The position numbers and the translations under genes are program-made. From an uncultured Desulfuromonadales bacterium (GTDB lineage Bacteria > Desulfobacterota > Desulfuromonadia > Desulfuromonadales > Geopsychrobacteraceae), in NCBI GenBank assembly GCA_945787295.1, contig CALZHQ010000079.1:1-13414 (forward strand): DNA of 13,414 bases, given 5' to 3'. Shown piece after piece: positions 1-8,282 of this stretch (position 1 is its first letter; every line of letters begins with the position of its first letter). Below the pieces are notes generated by a model, which saw only the letters and a program-made list of their open reading frames with translations, searched no databases and was not told the origin of the DNA.

Positions 1-324
1 AATGTCACTGGCCCGGAAATTGACAAACTGATCAAGGAGAATTCCTACTACCGGACCGCCACCATCCCTGGCGGGATGTATCGCGGCACTGACGAAGACA
101 CCAAAACCTTTGGTGTCGGTGCAACCTTTGTTTCCTCGTCCAAGGTTCCTGAGAATGTCATCTACAATGTTGTCAAGGCGGTTTTCGAGAACTTCGACGA
201 CTTCAAGAAACTGCACCCGGCGTTTGTCGTCCTGAAAAAAGAGGAAATGATCAAGGATGGCCTGTCGGCTCCTCTGCATGACGGTGCTGCCAAGTATTAC
301 CGCGAAGCGGGTCTGCTGAAGTAA
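1..324 (+). CDS. TAXI-family TRAP transporter solute-binding protein, C-terminal part (5' end outside window)
   Basis: The frame is open from base 1, so the gene begins upstream; 107 residues and a TAA stop are visible. The fragment reads like the C-terminal lobe of TAXI periplasmic binding proteins: a [11 protein letters not shown] stretch, a GVGATFVSS strand, a [27 protein letters not shown] helix region, and the ending [17 protein letters not shown], typical of the family C-terminus. Such proteins are secreted to the periplasm and deliver substrate (glutamate, 2-oxoglutarate or similar carboxylates in studied cases) to a TRAP permease. The next gene is that permease, which supports the call. 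The signal peptide and most binding residues are outside the window, so substrate cannot be judged. An internal ATG at 76 is not a start, because the homology continues upstream of it. Confidence 0.9.
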   Translation, partial: NVTGPEIDKLIKENSYYRTATIPGGMYRGTDEDTKTFGVGATFVSSSKVPENVIYNVVKAVFENFDDFKKLHPAFVVLKKEEMIKDGLSAPLHDGAAKYYREAGLLK

Positions 325-342
325 CTTCTCCCGAAGGTCCAT

Positions 343-372
343 GAGGCTGCGCCACCATAGTGGCGCAGCCTC
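343..372 (+). promoter_or_regulatory. Intercistronic hairpin between TRAP binding protein and permease
   Basis: A perfect 13-bp inverted repeat (arms 343-355 GAGGCTGCGCCAC and 360-372 GTGGCGCAGCCTC) encloses a 4-nt CATA loop, starting 19 bases after the binding-protein stop. No T-run follows (next bases CGCACATACTT), so it is not a canonical intrinsic terminator. Strong hairpins without U-tracts after binding-protein genes commonly protect upstream mRNA from 3' exonucleases, making more binding protein than permease. That role is inferred here. Confidence 0.7.
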
Positions 373-455
373 CGCACATACTTACCGGTACAGGCATCGA
401 ACTTTTTTCTGAAATGATTCGTTGAGCTTGGAATTTCATGCAAAGGACGGACTCC

Positions 456-3059
456 ATGAGTAATCCCAATGACGCCCTGCCAGCTGGAAAAGAAATAGAT
501 AAAGACAACAAGGTCGCTGACAGTCTCGTGGATACAGAATCCGGAGCACGAAATCCAACCGGAGCGTTTCCGAAAAAAGTCCTCTTTTTTGTCCCCTTGA
601 TCTGGACATTGTTCCAGCTCTGGTATGCCTCTCCGCTGCCGTTCATTTTGAACTTCTTCGTCCTTAATGATACCGAGGCAAGGGCGATTCACCTGGCGTT
701 CGCGGTTTTCCTGGCTTTTACTGCATTTCCGACGCTCAAGCGATCGCCGACCAGCTATATCCCGATTCAGGACTGGGTCCTCGGTCTTGTCGGGTCGTTT
801 TGTTCTGGTTACTTGTTTCTCTTCTATAATTCCCTGGCTGATCGACCGGGGAGTCCGACCACCACGGACCTGGTGGTGGCAATCGTCGGCCTGATCCTGC
901 TGCTCGAGGCGACCCGTCGGGCCCTCGGTCCGCCGCTGATGATCGTTGCGACCATCTTTATCATTTACACCTTTGGCGGGCAGCACATGCCGAATATCAT
1001 TGCCCACAAGGGGGCAAGTCTTGCCAAGGGGATGTCGCACTACTGGCTGGGGACTGAAGGGGTCTTCGGTGTTGCCCTGGGTGTGTCGACCGGGATGGTT
1101 TTCATGTTTGTGCTGTTCGGTGCGCTACTCGAGTCTGCCGGCGCGGGGAACTATTTCATCCGGACTTCCTTTGCTGCTCTCGGGCACCTCAAGGGTGGAC
1201 CGGCCAAGGCGGCCGTTGTGTCGTCCGGTTTGACCGGGCTGGTGTCCGGATCATCGATCGCCAACGTCGTTACCACCGGAACATTTACGATTCCGTTGAT
1301 GAAGAAGGTTGGCTTCAAACCAGAAAAAGCGGGCGCGATTGAGGTCGCCTGCTCGACCAACGGCCAGTTGATGCCGCCGGTTATGGGGGCCGCCGCCTTC
1401 CTGATGGTCGAGTATGTCGGGATCAACTATATTGAGGTTATCAAACACGCTTTTCTGCCGGCAATTATTTCCTATATCGCACTGGTTTACATTGTGCACT
1501 TGGAAGCCTGCAAAATGGGCCTCGAGGGGATGGAAAAAACGATCACTAAGACCCTCTCCCAGCGGTTGCTGACGTTTATTTTCACTATCCTGTTTCTGAT
1601 TATTATGGGCGGCATCACTTACTACGGTCTCGGCTGGATCAAGGTGGTGGCCGGGGCGGCAACGATCTATATCGTTACCGTGCTGCTGGCGGCGGCTTAC
1701 CTCTTGCTGCTCTGGATTGCCTGTAAGGTTCCTGAACTGGAGAGCACGCATGAAATAAACGAATTGCCACACTTGGGGAAAACCGCCCAGTCCGGCTATT
1801 ATTTCCTGCTGCCGATTGTGGTGCTGATGTGGTGCCTGGTGGTTGAGAGGCTCTCGCCGGCGCTGTCAGCCTACTGGGCTTCAGTCCTGATGATCGTTAT
1901 CGTTCTGAGTCAAAGGCCGATAAAGGGGTTCTTCCGCAAGGCGCAGGGGGGCGAGTTTTCCTTCAAGACGGGGTTTGCCGACCTGATAAACGGCATGGTG
2001 TCGGGTGCGCGGAACATGATCGGGATCGGTGTCGCAACTGCGGCTGCCGGCATCGTCGTCGGCACCGTCACCTTGACCGGGATCGGCCTTGTTATGACCG
2101 AGTTCGTTGAGTTTATCTCCGGTGGTAACCTGATGCTTATTCTTCTGTTCACCGCGATCATCAGCCTGATACTCGGCATGGGGTTGCCGACCACAGCGAA
2201 CTATATCGTGGTTTCAACCCTTATGGCTCCGGTTATCGTCGATCTGGGCGCGCAGAATGGTCTAATCGTGCCGCTGATCGCCGTGCACCTGTTCGTGTTC
2301 TATTTCGGTATTCTGGCAGATGACACCCCGCCGGTCGGGCTGGCCGCTTTTGCGGCGGCCGGTATTTCGGGGGGAGACCCGATCAAGACCGGGATACAGG
2401 GGTTTACCTACGATATCCGGACAGCGGTGTTGCCGTTCATGTTCATTTTCAATACCCAGTTGCTGATGATCGGTATCGATACCTGGTACCACCTGATGGT
2501 GACCATCATCGTCGCGATAATGGCGATGCTGGCGTTCGCCGCGGCAACCCAGGGCTACTGGTTGACTAAAAGCAAAGTATGGGAAACGGCGGCGCTACTG
2601 CTGGTCGCACTATTGCTCTTCCGTCCCGGGATCGTCTGGGATCGGATTTATCCGCCGTTGCTCGAAGAGCCTCCGTCCCAGCTGGAAAGCTATATCGCCG
2701 ATATGGACCCAGGGACCTCTTTGCGCCTTGAATTAAAAGGCGAAAAGATGAGTGGCAAGGAGTTTACCAAGGTCATCATGCTTACTGTCGGGGAAGGGGA
2801 GACCGGTGCTGAACGGATGGAAGGGGTTGGTTTTGAAACTCGCGAGGAAGATGGCAAGGTGCTGATCGACAATGTCGTTTTCTCGAGTGCGGCGGAAAAA
2901 GCGGGAGTCGATTTTGATCAGGAGATTCTCAGCCTGCAGATCCCGACACATCGTCTGCCCAAGGAACTTCTCTATCTCCCGGTCCTCGGGTTGTACGCTT
3001 TCGTTTGGCTTGTCCAGTCAAGGCGGCGGAAGAGTCAGACAAACAATGCCGTGGTGTGA
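456..3059 (+). CDS. TRAP transporter fused permease (4TM + 12TM) with C-terminal DUF3394/PDZ-like domain
   Basis: Inner-membrane permease of a TRAP transporter with the small (DctQ-like) and large (DctM-like) subunits fused, the usual partner of TAXI binding proteins; it uses an ion gradient to import the captured substrate. The start is placed at ATG 456 because AAAGGA at 442-447 lies 8 bases before it; the ATG at 438 has no such site. That gives 867 residues. After a polar N-terminus (about 45 residues) hydrophobic segments run to about residue 725. GMGLPTTANY at about 574-583 is a DctM signature, and FYFGILADDTPPVGLAAFAAAGI follows. Residues about 735-835 are soluble and PDZ-like (VGFETREEDGKVLIDNVVFSS, AAEKAGVDFDQEI), then comes a last membrane span near 838-853. 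This tail matches the DUF3394 extension of some fused TRAP permeases. Substrate unknown. Confidence 0.93.
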   Translation: MSNPNDALPAGKEIDKDNKVADSLVDTESGARNPTGAFPKKVLFFVPLIWTLFQLWYASPLPFILNFFVLNDTEARAIHLAFAVFLAFTAFPTLKRSPTSYIPIQDWVLGLVGSFCSGYLFLFYNSLADRPGSPTTTDLVVAIVGLILLLEATRRALGPPLMIVATIFIIYTFGGQHMPNIIAHKGASLAKGMSHYWLGTEGVFGVALGVSTGMVFMFVLFGALLESAGAGNYFIRTSFAALGHLKGGPAKAAVVSSGLTGLVSGSSIANVVTTGTFTIPLMKKVGFKPEKAGAIEVACSTNGQLMPPVMGAAAFLMVEYVGINYIEVIKHAFLPAIISYIALVYIVHLEACKMGLEGMEKTITKTLSQRLLTFIFTILFLIIMGGITYYGLGWIKVVAGAATIYIVTVLLAAAYLLLLWIACKVPELESTHEINELPHLGKTAQSGYYFLLPIVVLMWCLVVERLSPALSAYWASVLMIVIVLSQRPIKGFFRKAQGGEFSFKTGFADLINGMVSGARNMIGIGVATAAAGIVVGTVTLTGIGLVMTEFVEFISGGNLMLILLFTAIISLILGMGLPTTANYIVVSTLMAPVIVDLGAQNGLIVPLIAVHLFVFYFGILADDTPPVGLAAFAAAGISGGDPIKTGIQGFTYDIRTAVLPFMFIFNTQLLMIGIDTWYHLMVTIIVAIMAMLAFAAATQGYWLTKSKVWETAALLLVALLLFRPGIVWDRIYPPLLEEPPSQLESYIADMDPGTSLRLELKGEKMSGKEFTKVIMLTVGEGETGAERMEGVGFETREEDGKVLIDNVVFSSAAEKAGVDFDQEILSLQIPTHRLPKELLYLPVLGLYAFVWLVQSRRRKSQTNNAVV

Positions 3060-3126
3060 TGCTTGCGGAGATTTTGTTTAGTGAGAGTGCTGCGGTTGGG
3101 ATCAAGGGCCGTGAAAAGGAGAAAAG

Positions 3127-3630
3127 ATGACTATCGAGATTAAAAAGATCCTGGTTGCCAAAGACCTGACCAAGGAATCGTCCAACGTGATTCGCTACGC
3201 TCTGCAGCTGGCTTGTAAGTTCCATGCTCAGGTTTACGTGTTGCACGTCATGGCGACGGTTGATTCGTCTGTTCTCAATATGGTGGCGTTAACGATGGGG
3301 GCCGACAAACTCGCGCTGCTGAATTCGCAGAATGAGGCTGAGCTGGCAGATCAGACCAAACAGCAGCTGCATAAAATTATTCAACAGGAAGCGGATCTGA
3401 TTGCCGAGGAGATTAGGCATCCGCCTCTGGTTGAGGTTCACCATGGCGATGCGGTACCGATGATTCTCAGCGTTTCCGACCAGCTGGATGTCGACATGAT
3501 CGTGCTTGGCAGCCACAGCAAGGGGCGCTTGCATTACGCTTTTCTCGGCAGTGTGGCGGAAAAGGTTCTGCGCAAGACCCATCGAACTGTGGTCATTGTT
3601 CCGCCCCAGGTTGGCAACCGGACGAAATGA
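3127..3630 (+). CDS. Universal stress protein (UspA family)
   Basis: A 167-residue single-domain Usp, a cytoplasmic Rossmann-like alpha/beta protein. The N-terminus IKKILVAKDLTKESSNVIRYA is the family's first strand and helix, with Asp13 at the usual nucleotide-contact position. The C-terminus DMIVLGSHSKGRL, FLGSVAEKVL, VVIVPPQ matches the ATP-binding half. The canonical pattern G-x2-G-x9-G-(S/T) is altered: Gly128, Ser131 (normally Gly), Gly141-Ser142, so ATP binding is uncertain. AAGGAG at 3116-3121 lies 5 bases before the ATG. The gene starts 67 bases after the permease with no terminator between, so co-transcription is likely. Usp genes are often attached to TRAP operons; in TeaABC of Halomonas the Usp TeaD binds ATP and modulates transport, so a similar regulatory role is plausible but unproven here. 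Confidence 0.93.
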   Translation: MTIEIKKILVAKDLTKESSNVIRYALQLACKFHAQVYVLHVMATVDSSVLNMVALTMGADKLALLNSQNEAELADQTKQQLHKIIQQEADLIAEEIRHPPLVEVHHGDAVPMILSVSDQLDVDMIVLGSHSKGRLHYAFLGSVAEKVLRKTHRTVVIVPPQVGNRTK

Positions 3631-3711
3631 ATTGACAGCTACTGAAACGAAACAGGCTATGGCCCGAAGACTCCCTATTTTGAGCTTTTTTCGCGTTAAG
3701 AAGGAACCGGC

Positions 3712-5001
3712 ATGACGAAGAATGGCGATTACGAGATGCACCTGAACCTCAATGTTCGGGGACTGCCTCTCTCGGCAACACTTGAAATCAATGAGATATC
3801 CAACAATTTGCTTGCCTCCGGTCGGCAGGTCTTCAAGCTCGGCCTCGGCCAATCGCCGTTTCCTGTCCCTCAAGTGGTCGTCGATGAGTTGAAGGCCAAT
3901 GCTCACCAGAAAGATTACCTGCCGGTCCGTGGGCTGCCGGCGCTGCAGCAGGCCGTTGTCAATTATCTCGAGCGCACGCAAAGCCTTGCCTATCTGCCAC
4001 AGAATGTTCTGGTCGGTCCTGGCTCCAAAGAGTTAATGTTCATTCTCCAGCTGACCTATTACGGAGATCTTGTCATCCCGACTCCGAGCTGGGTATCTTA
4101 TGCTCCGCAGGCGCATATTATCGGTCGCCACGTCCACTGGGTGCCGACCCGGGCCGAAAACAAATGGTTACTAACACCGGAAGAGCTGGAAAAGCTCTGT
4201 GCCAAAGATCCTTCAAAGCCGAGGATCGTGATTCTCAACTATCCCAATAACCCGACCGGTTACAGCTACAGCGATGATGAATTACAGCAGCTCGCCGCGA
4301 TTGCACGTAAATATCGAATCATCATGCTTTCGGATGAGATATACGGTGAGACACAATACGATGGCGGCCACCGCTCGATAGCCCGTTATTACCCGGAAGG
4401 AACAATCATCAGCAGTGGGTTGAGCAAGTGGTGTGGCGCCGGGGGGTGGCGACTCGGGATTTTTGCTGTCCCCAAGGAGCTCGAATGGCTGGTAAAAGGC
4501 ATGGCGACGGTGTCTTCTGAAACCTTTACCGCGACCAGTGCCCCGATTCAATATGCGGCAGTGCGTGCCTTCAATGGTGGGGTGTCTATCGAGCGCTACC
4601 TCTGGCAATCGCGTCGGGTGCTCAAGGCGTTGGCAGATCATGTTCACTCAGTGCTGGCCGGGCTTGGTCTGAACCTGGCACCTTTTGATGGCGGGTTCTA
4701 CGCTTTCCCTGATTTCAGCCCCATGCGTGAACGGCTGGCTGGTCGAGGCATCTTGACCAGCGCTGAGCTATGCAAATGCTTGCTGGAGGAGACCGGCGTC
4801 GCAATCCTTCCGGGAAGCTGTTTCGGACGACCGGAAACTGAACTGACTGCCCGGTTGGCGTTCGTCGATTTCGATGGTGCCAGGGCTCTGGCGGCGGCAG
4901 AGCAGGTTCCGAACGACCAGTCGCTCGGCAAAGAGTTTTTAGATCGTAATTGTGACAAAATGGTTACGGCGATGGCCAGGATCAGCGACTGGTTGAGCTG
5001 A
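3712..5001 (+). CDS. PLP-dependent class I/II aminotransferase (aspartate-aminotransferase fold)
   Basis: A 429-residue cytoplasmic fold-type I aminotransferase. Visible landmarks in order: LGLGQSPFPVP near the N-terminus; VGPGSKELMF for cofactor phosphate contacts; NYPNNPTG at 176-183; SDEIYGE with Asp208 (PLP ring nitrogen) and Tyr211; SSGLSKWCGAGGWRLG with Lys239 as the Schiff-base lysine and the downstream GWR; Arg381 in LTARLAFVDFDG as the substrate carboxylate-binding arginine. All expected catalytic residues are present. The length is slightly above the usual ~400. AAGGA at 3701-3705, 6 bases ahead, supports ATG 3712. The gap to the Usp gene is 81 bases and holds a TTGACA (3632-3637) without a convincing -10. 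Amino donor and acceptor cannot be assigned. The TRAP transporter upstream and glutamate dehydrogenase downstream suggest transamination of an imported amino acid with 2-oxoglutarate. Confidence 0.92.
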   Translation: MTKNGDYEMHLNLNVRGLPLSATLEINEISNNLLASGRQVFKLGLGQSPFPVPQVVVDELKANAHQKDYLPVRGLPALQQAVVNYLERTQSLAYLPQNVLVGPGSKELMFILQLTYYGDLVIPTPSWVSYAPQAHIIGRHVHWVPTRAENKWLLTPEELEKLCAKDPSKPRIVILNYPNNPTGYSYSDDELQQLAAIARKYRIIMLSDEIYGETQYDGGHRSIARYYPEGTIISSGLSKWCGAGGWRLGIFAVPKELEWLVKGMATVSSETFTATSAPIQYAAVRAFNGGVSIERYLWQSRRVLKALADHVHSVLAGLGLNLAPFDGGFYAFPDFSPMRERLAGRGILTSAELCKCLLEETGVAILPGSCFGRPETELTARLAFVDFDGARALAAAEQVPNDQSLGKEFLDRNCDKMVTAMARISDWLS

Positions 5002-5066
5002 CCGGCTCTTTCCGGCCGAGACTTTTATGAACCTGCCTCTCCGCTTCACTCAAGCCAGCGGCTTCA

Positions 5067-5188
5067 CAGCCTGCTTAGTCAGGGGCACCAAAGCAGGCTG
5101 GGCTGCTGATTTTCAGCGCTCACTGCAAGCAGTTTCTCGAGGCCACATTTTTAGTCCGCGAGGCGTAAACGATCATGCGCTTCGCGGA
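5067..5188 (+). promoter_or_regulatory. Structured leader upstream of glutamate dehydrogenase: four successive inverted repeats
   Basis: The 237-bp gap 5002-5238 carries several inverted repeats. (1) 5067-5076 CAGCCTGCTT pairs perfectly with 5091-5100 AAGCAGGCTG around a 14-nt loop. (2) 5105-5109 GCTGA pairs with 5113-5117 TCAGC. (3) 5122-5126 ACTGC and 5129-5133 GCAGT, a near-palindrome. (4) 5155-5165 TCCGCGAGGCG pairs with 5178-5188 CGCTTCGCGGA, 11 pairs with one G-U. None is followed by a T-run, so these are not simple terminators. The leader could be a cis-acting RNA, protein-binding palindromes, or repeat-element debris. I do not recognise a known riboswitch consensus. The last stem ends 50 bases before the start codon. 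Confidence 0.4.
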
Positions 5189-5238
5189 TATTCCAATGGC
5201 ACTGATTCCCCTCATACATTGATAGCAAAGAGGCTCGC

Positions 5239-8223
5239 ATGACCGAGGAAGAGAAAACCCGCTGGTTCCGGCAAGTATCAAAATCGATAACCGCTCATTG
5301 CCTTGACGCTGGAGCCAACCTGCAATGGCTTCAGGAGCAGATGCACCCCTACCTGTCGATCACCATGCACGATGAGGCCGAAGCGATCGGCTCACTGGCC
5401 TTTCAACTCCCCAATCTGAAAACCAACAAGCGCCTGGTGTTGCGTGATACGGAAAAAACCCTGATTCTCGCCCGCCTGAATGAGCCGGGATCTCTTTACC
5501 AGACCTTGAAACTGTTGCGCGAACGGGAGATTTCTTACGCTCAGTTTACCCATTCCTATGCACCAATTCCCGGGGTCGGACAGGAGCTGGAACTGCAGCG
5601 TTTTGAATTTGACCGGCGCACGGCAGAACAGATTGCCGCTGGTGAGAATGTTCGCATTCCGTTGCGTTTTCAGAGAGAAGTCCGGGCTGCTTTGAAACAG
5701 CGCTATCCGCAGTATGATTTTTCCCGTTTTGAAAAAGAGTTGCGGCTGATCTGGCTGAATAACGAAGCTTATGTCCGCCATTCTCCTGCCCGTCGGGTCG
5801 CCCAGATTATATGGCTCTATCATCAGTCGATCGCCCATGGCGGCGTTTACTTTGATGTTGAACCGGCGGAAGAGACTGTCGGCAAGCCGGAGTATCGGGT
5901 CATGTTCGCGGCCGGAAACCCCCCGCAACTTGATTTTCTCGAACAGCTCATGGAGGTCTACAAACGCCTCGGCCTGGGGGTGAAGCGCGCGTATTGTCTG
6001 ACCATTCACAACGGTCTGCATCCCTACTTTCTCGGCACCTTTTACCTCCGTGGAGAAGGGAAAAAGCTGCTGGCCAAAGATGGATTTCTCTACAACGAGC
6101 TGGAGCAGGAACTGTTCAATACCCAGATCCTGTCGACTGTAGCGGCCAGTTATCAGCGTTTTGTCATCAACGGCAAAGTAACCGGGGTTGATGCTTCGCT
6201 GGTGAATGCCTTTGCGGCGTTCTGCCATACCACTCTGGCGCATAATCAGCCGGACCGGTTCGGCTACCAGGAGGTCGAAGGGGTGTTCAATTCCGACCTG
6301 GAAATGACCCTGCGGCTGGTGGCACTGTTCCGTATCCGTTTTGAGCCGCAACTTCCCGGGCGAGAGGACGCCTACCAGCGGGAACTGTCCGAACTGCAAC
6401 AGTCGATCGCCGATTACAATACTGGCCACGCTTATCTCGATGGCATCCGGAGGACAGTCTTTAACTGTTGCCTGCTGTTTATCTGCCACACTTTGAAGAG
6501 CAACTTTTTTGTCAGTGCAAAGCATGCCCTGGCATTCCGCTTGGACCCGGCTTATCTGGAAGAGTTGGGAAGCGAGTTCACTTCAGACCTGCCGGAGGAG
6601 CGCCCCTTCCGGGTGACTTTTTTCTTCGCTCGGCATGGCTGTGGTTATCATATCGGCTTTTCCGATATCGCCCGCGGTGGCTGGCGGACGGTGTTGGCGA
6701 AAAACCGTGACGACTATATTACCAGTGCCAATACCCTGTTCCGCGAGAACTACGTACTGGCCCATACGCAACATCTGAAGAACAAGGACATTTACGAGGG
6801 TGGATCGAAAATGGTGGTTGCGCTGGATGCGGCCGATCTTGACAACCCCGAAACCGTCACCCGTCGGCTATACAAGCTGCAGTACGGCTTAATCCAGGCT
6901 TTCCTCGATATCTTCGTCACCGATAATGGCAAGGCCCGCGACCCGCGGGTGGTTGATTATTACAGTGAAGACGAGCCGATCGAGCTCGGTCCGGATGAGA
7001 ATATGCACGATGAAATGATCGAGCTGATCGCGCGGATTTCGGCGAAACGCGGTTATTTGCTCGGACCCGGCGTCATGTCGAGCAAGCAGTTCGGTATCAA
7101 TCACAAGGAATACGGCGTGACCTCGACCGGTGTGATCCGCTTTGCCGAAATCACCCTGCAGCATCTCGGTATTGATCCGCGCCAGGATCCGTTTAGCGTT
7201 AAAATCACCGGTGGCCCCGGTGGGGATGTCGCTGGCAACGGGCTGCGGCTGCTGCTGGAACGCTGTCCGAACGTGCAGATCCGTCTGGTTCTCGACGGCA
7301 CCGGGGCTTTGTTCGATCCGATCGGTGCCGATCTCGACGCTCTGCAAAAGGTCGTCTTAAAGAGTGACATCGACCAGTATGATCCGCAGGCTTTGCACGA
7401 CGGCGGCCTGATGATTTTCCGCAGCCAGACCCGGCGGGAAGGGCTTCGCGAGCTGTATCGCAAGGTGACGCGTCAGGGTGGGGAGCTGGTAGAGGAGTGG
7501 ATCACGGTTGATGAGTTTTACCGCCTGTTCAATAACTTGGTATTTGATGTCGAAGCCGACCTGTTTATCCCCGCCGGTGGCCGCCCGGAAACCATTCATA
7601 GCGGAAACTGGCAGCGCTTCCTGATTGGCGATAAGCCGAGCTCCAGAGCGATCATCGAAGGGGCGAACTCCTTCATTACCCCGGATGCTCGTGATAAGCT
7701 GCAGGCCGCTGGGGTGATTATTATGCGCGATGCTTCGGCCAACAAATGCGGGGTGATCTCCTCGTCCTATGAAATCATCGCCAACTTGTTGCTGACAGAA
7801 AAAGAGTTTTTCATCAATAAAGAACAATATGTCGGCGATGTCATCGAAATCCTTGAAAAGCGGGCAGCTGACGAAGCGCGGCTGATCTTGCGCCGCTATG
7901 AAGAATTCGCCGGAACCCGCAGCTATACAGAGATCTCCGCTGGGTTGTCGCGAGAGATCAACGATCACTATGCGCGGCTCTTCGATTATTTTCAGAAACG
8001 CCCCGAGCTTGGAGCAAAGACACTCTACCGCAACGCACTGTTGGCCCATTTGCCGAAAATCCTGCGGGAAACTCCTCGCTACCGTAAACGGACCGGGCAG
8101 TTACCGCCGAAGTATCACGCTGCAATCATGGCCAGCGAAATTGCCTCGTCGCTGGTTTACCAGCAGGATCGCGAGGCCGATTACGAGCAGATGCTCAGCG
8201 GCCACCTGCAGCGGCACTTCTGA
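5239..8223 (+). CDS. NAD-dependent glutamate dehydrogenase, large (~115 kDa-type) class
   Basis: A 994-residue protein, about twice the length of ordinary hexameric glutamate dehydrogenases, fitting the large NAD-dependent class that oxidatively deaminates glutamate to 2-oxoglutarate and ammonium. N-terminal residues about 72-127 look ACT-like (LILARLNEPGSLYQTLKLLRE), a fold often sensing amino acids. The catalytic domain holds DIARGGWRTVLAKNRDDY from residue 476 and NKDIYEGGSK from 515 with Lys524. The Rossmann dinucleotide-binding motif GGPGGDVAGNG is at 658-668. Conserved EGANSFITPDAR (from 807) and DASANKCGVISSSYEI (from 831) follow, then a helical C-terminus. AAGAGG at 5228-5233 lies 5 bases before the ATG. 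The gene follows the aminotransferase after an inverted-repeat-rich leader and ends at a strong terminator, so it may be separately controlled. NAD rather than NADP preference is inferred from the class. Confidence 0.93.
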   Translation: MTEEEKTRWFRQVSKSITAHCLDAGANLQWLQEQMHPYLSITMHDEAEAIGSLAFQLPNLKTNKRLVLRDTEKTLILARLNEPGSLYQTLKLLREREISYAQFTHSYAPIPGVGQELELQRFEFDRRTAEQIAAGENVRIPLRFQREVRAALKQRYPQYDFSRFEKELRLIWLNNEAYVRHSPARRVAQIIWLYHQSIAHGGVYFDVEPAEETVGKPEYRVMFAAGNPPQLDFLEQLMEVYKRLGLGVKRAYCLTIHNGLHPYFLGTFYLRGEGKKLLAKDGFLYNELEQELFNTQILSTVAASYQRFVINGKVTGVDASLVNAFAAFCHTTLAHNQPDRFGYQEVEGVFNSDLEMTLRLVALFRIRFEPQLPGREDAYQRELSELQQSIADYNTGHAYLDGIRRTVFNCCLLFICHTLKSNFFVSAKHALAFRLDPAYLEELGSEFTSDLPEERPFRVTFFFARHGCGYHIGFSDIARGGWRTVLAKNRDDYITSANTLFRENYVLAHTQHLKNKDIYEGGSKMVVALDAADLDNPETVTRRLYKLQYGLIQAFLDIFVTDNGKARDPRVVDYYSEDEPIELGPDENMHDEMIELIARISAKRGYLLGPGVMSSKQFGINHKEYGVTSTGVIRFAEITLQHLGIDPRQDPFSVKITGGPGGDVAGNGLRLLLERCPNVQIRLVLDGTGALFDPIGADLDALQKVVLKSDIDQYDPQALHDGGLMIFRSQTRREGLRELYRKVTRQGGELVEEWITVDEFYRLFNNLVFDVEADLFIPAGGRPETIHSGNWQRFLIGDKPSSRAIIEGANSFITPDARDKLQAAGVIIMRDASANKCGVISSSYEIIANLLLTEKEFFINKEQYVGDVIEILEKRAADEARLILRRYEEFAGTRSYTEISAGLSREINDHYARLFDYFQKRPELGAKTLYRNALLAHLPKILRETPRYRKRTGQLPPKYHAAIMASEIASSLVYQQDREADYEQMLSGHLQRHF

Positions 8224-8244
8224 GCCGTGCGTATTATAACGAGG

Positions 8245-8282
8245 AAACAGCGCAGGCCATTCTGCCCGCGCTGTTTTTTTTT
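8245..8282 (+). terminator. Intrinsic terminator after glutamate dehydrogenase
   Basis: The arms AAACAGCGC (8245-8253) and GCGCTGTTT (8268-8276) are perfectly complementary, with an inner GGC/GCC pairing and a short loop. Nine Ts run from 8274 to 8282. The stem starts 22 bases after the TGA stop of the dehydrogenase. In the opposite direction only three Ts follow the stem, so it acts mainly on plus-strand transcripts. Confidence 0.93.

Noticed and set aside
297..1040. 247-codon minus-strand ORF opposite the TRAP permease start
   Set aside because: Its translation is rich in charged, low-complexity sequence and lies opposite conserved membrane segments; shadow ORF.
3632..3662. Perfect TTGACA -35 box between the Usp and aminotransferase genes
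   Set aside because: No acceptable -10 hexamer at 16-18 bp (the region reads GGCTATGG), so it is not called as a promoter.
5002..5025. CGGC/GCCG hairpin with a TTTT tail after the aminotransferase stop, as a terminator
   Set aside because: The stem is only 4 bp with a large loop and an interrupted T-run; not a credible terminator.
5197..5213. TGGCAC resembling a sigma-54 -24 element before glutamate dehydrogenase
   Set aside because: The expected -12 element (TTGCA-like, with GC) is missing at the required spacing; CCCCTC is there instead.
5027..5242. 71-codon plus-strand ORF overlapping the glutamate dehydrogenase start by 4 bases
   Set aside because: No ribosome binding site before its ATG, no recognisable protein pattern, and it runs through the inverted repeats. 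The overlap looks like coupling but is probably chance.
5392..6525. 377-codon minus-strand ORF opposite glutamate dehydrogenase
   Set aside because: Antisense shadow of a conserved enzyme; no own start signals or family resemblance.
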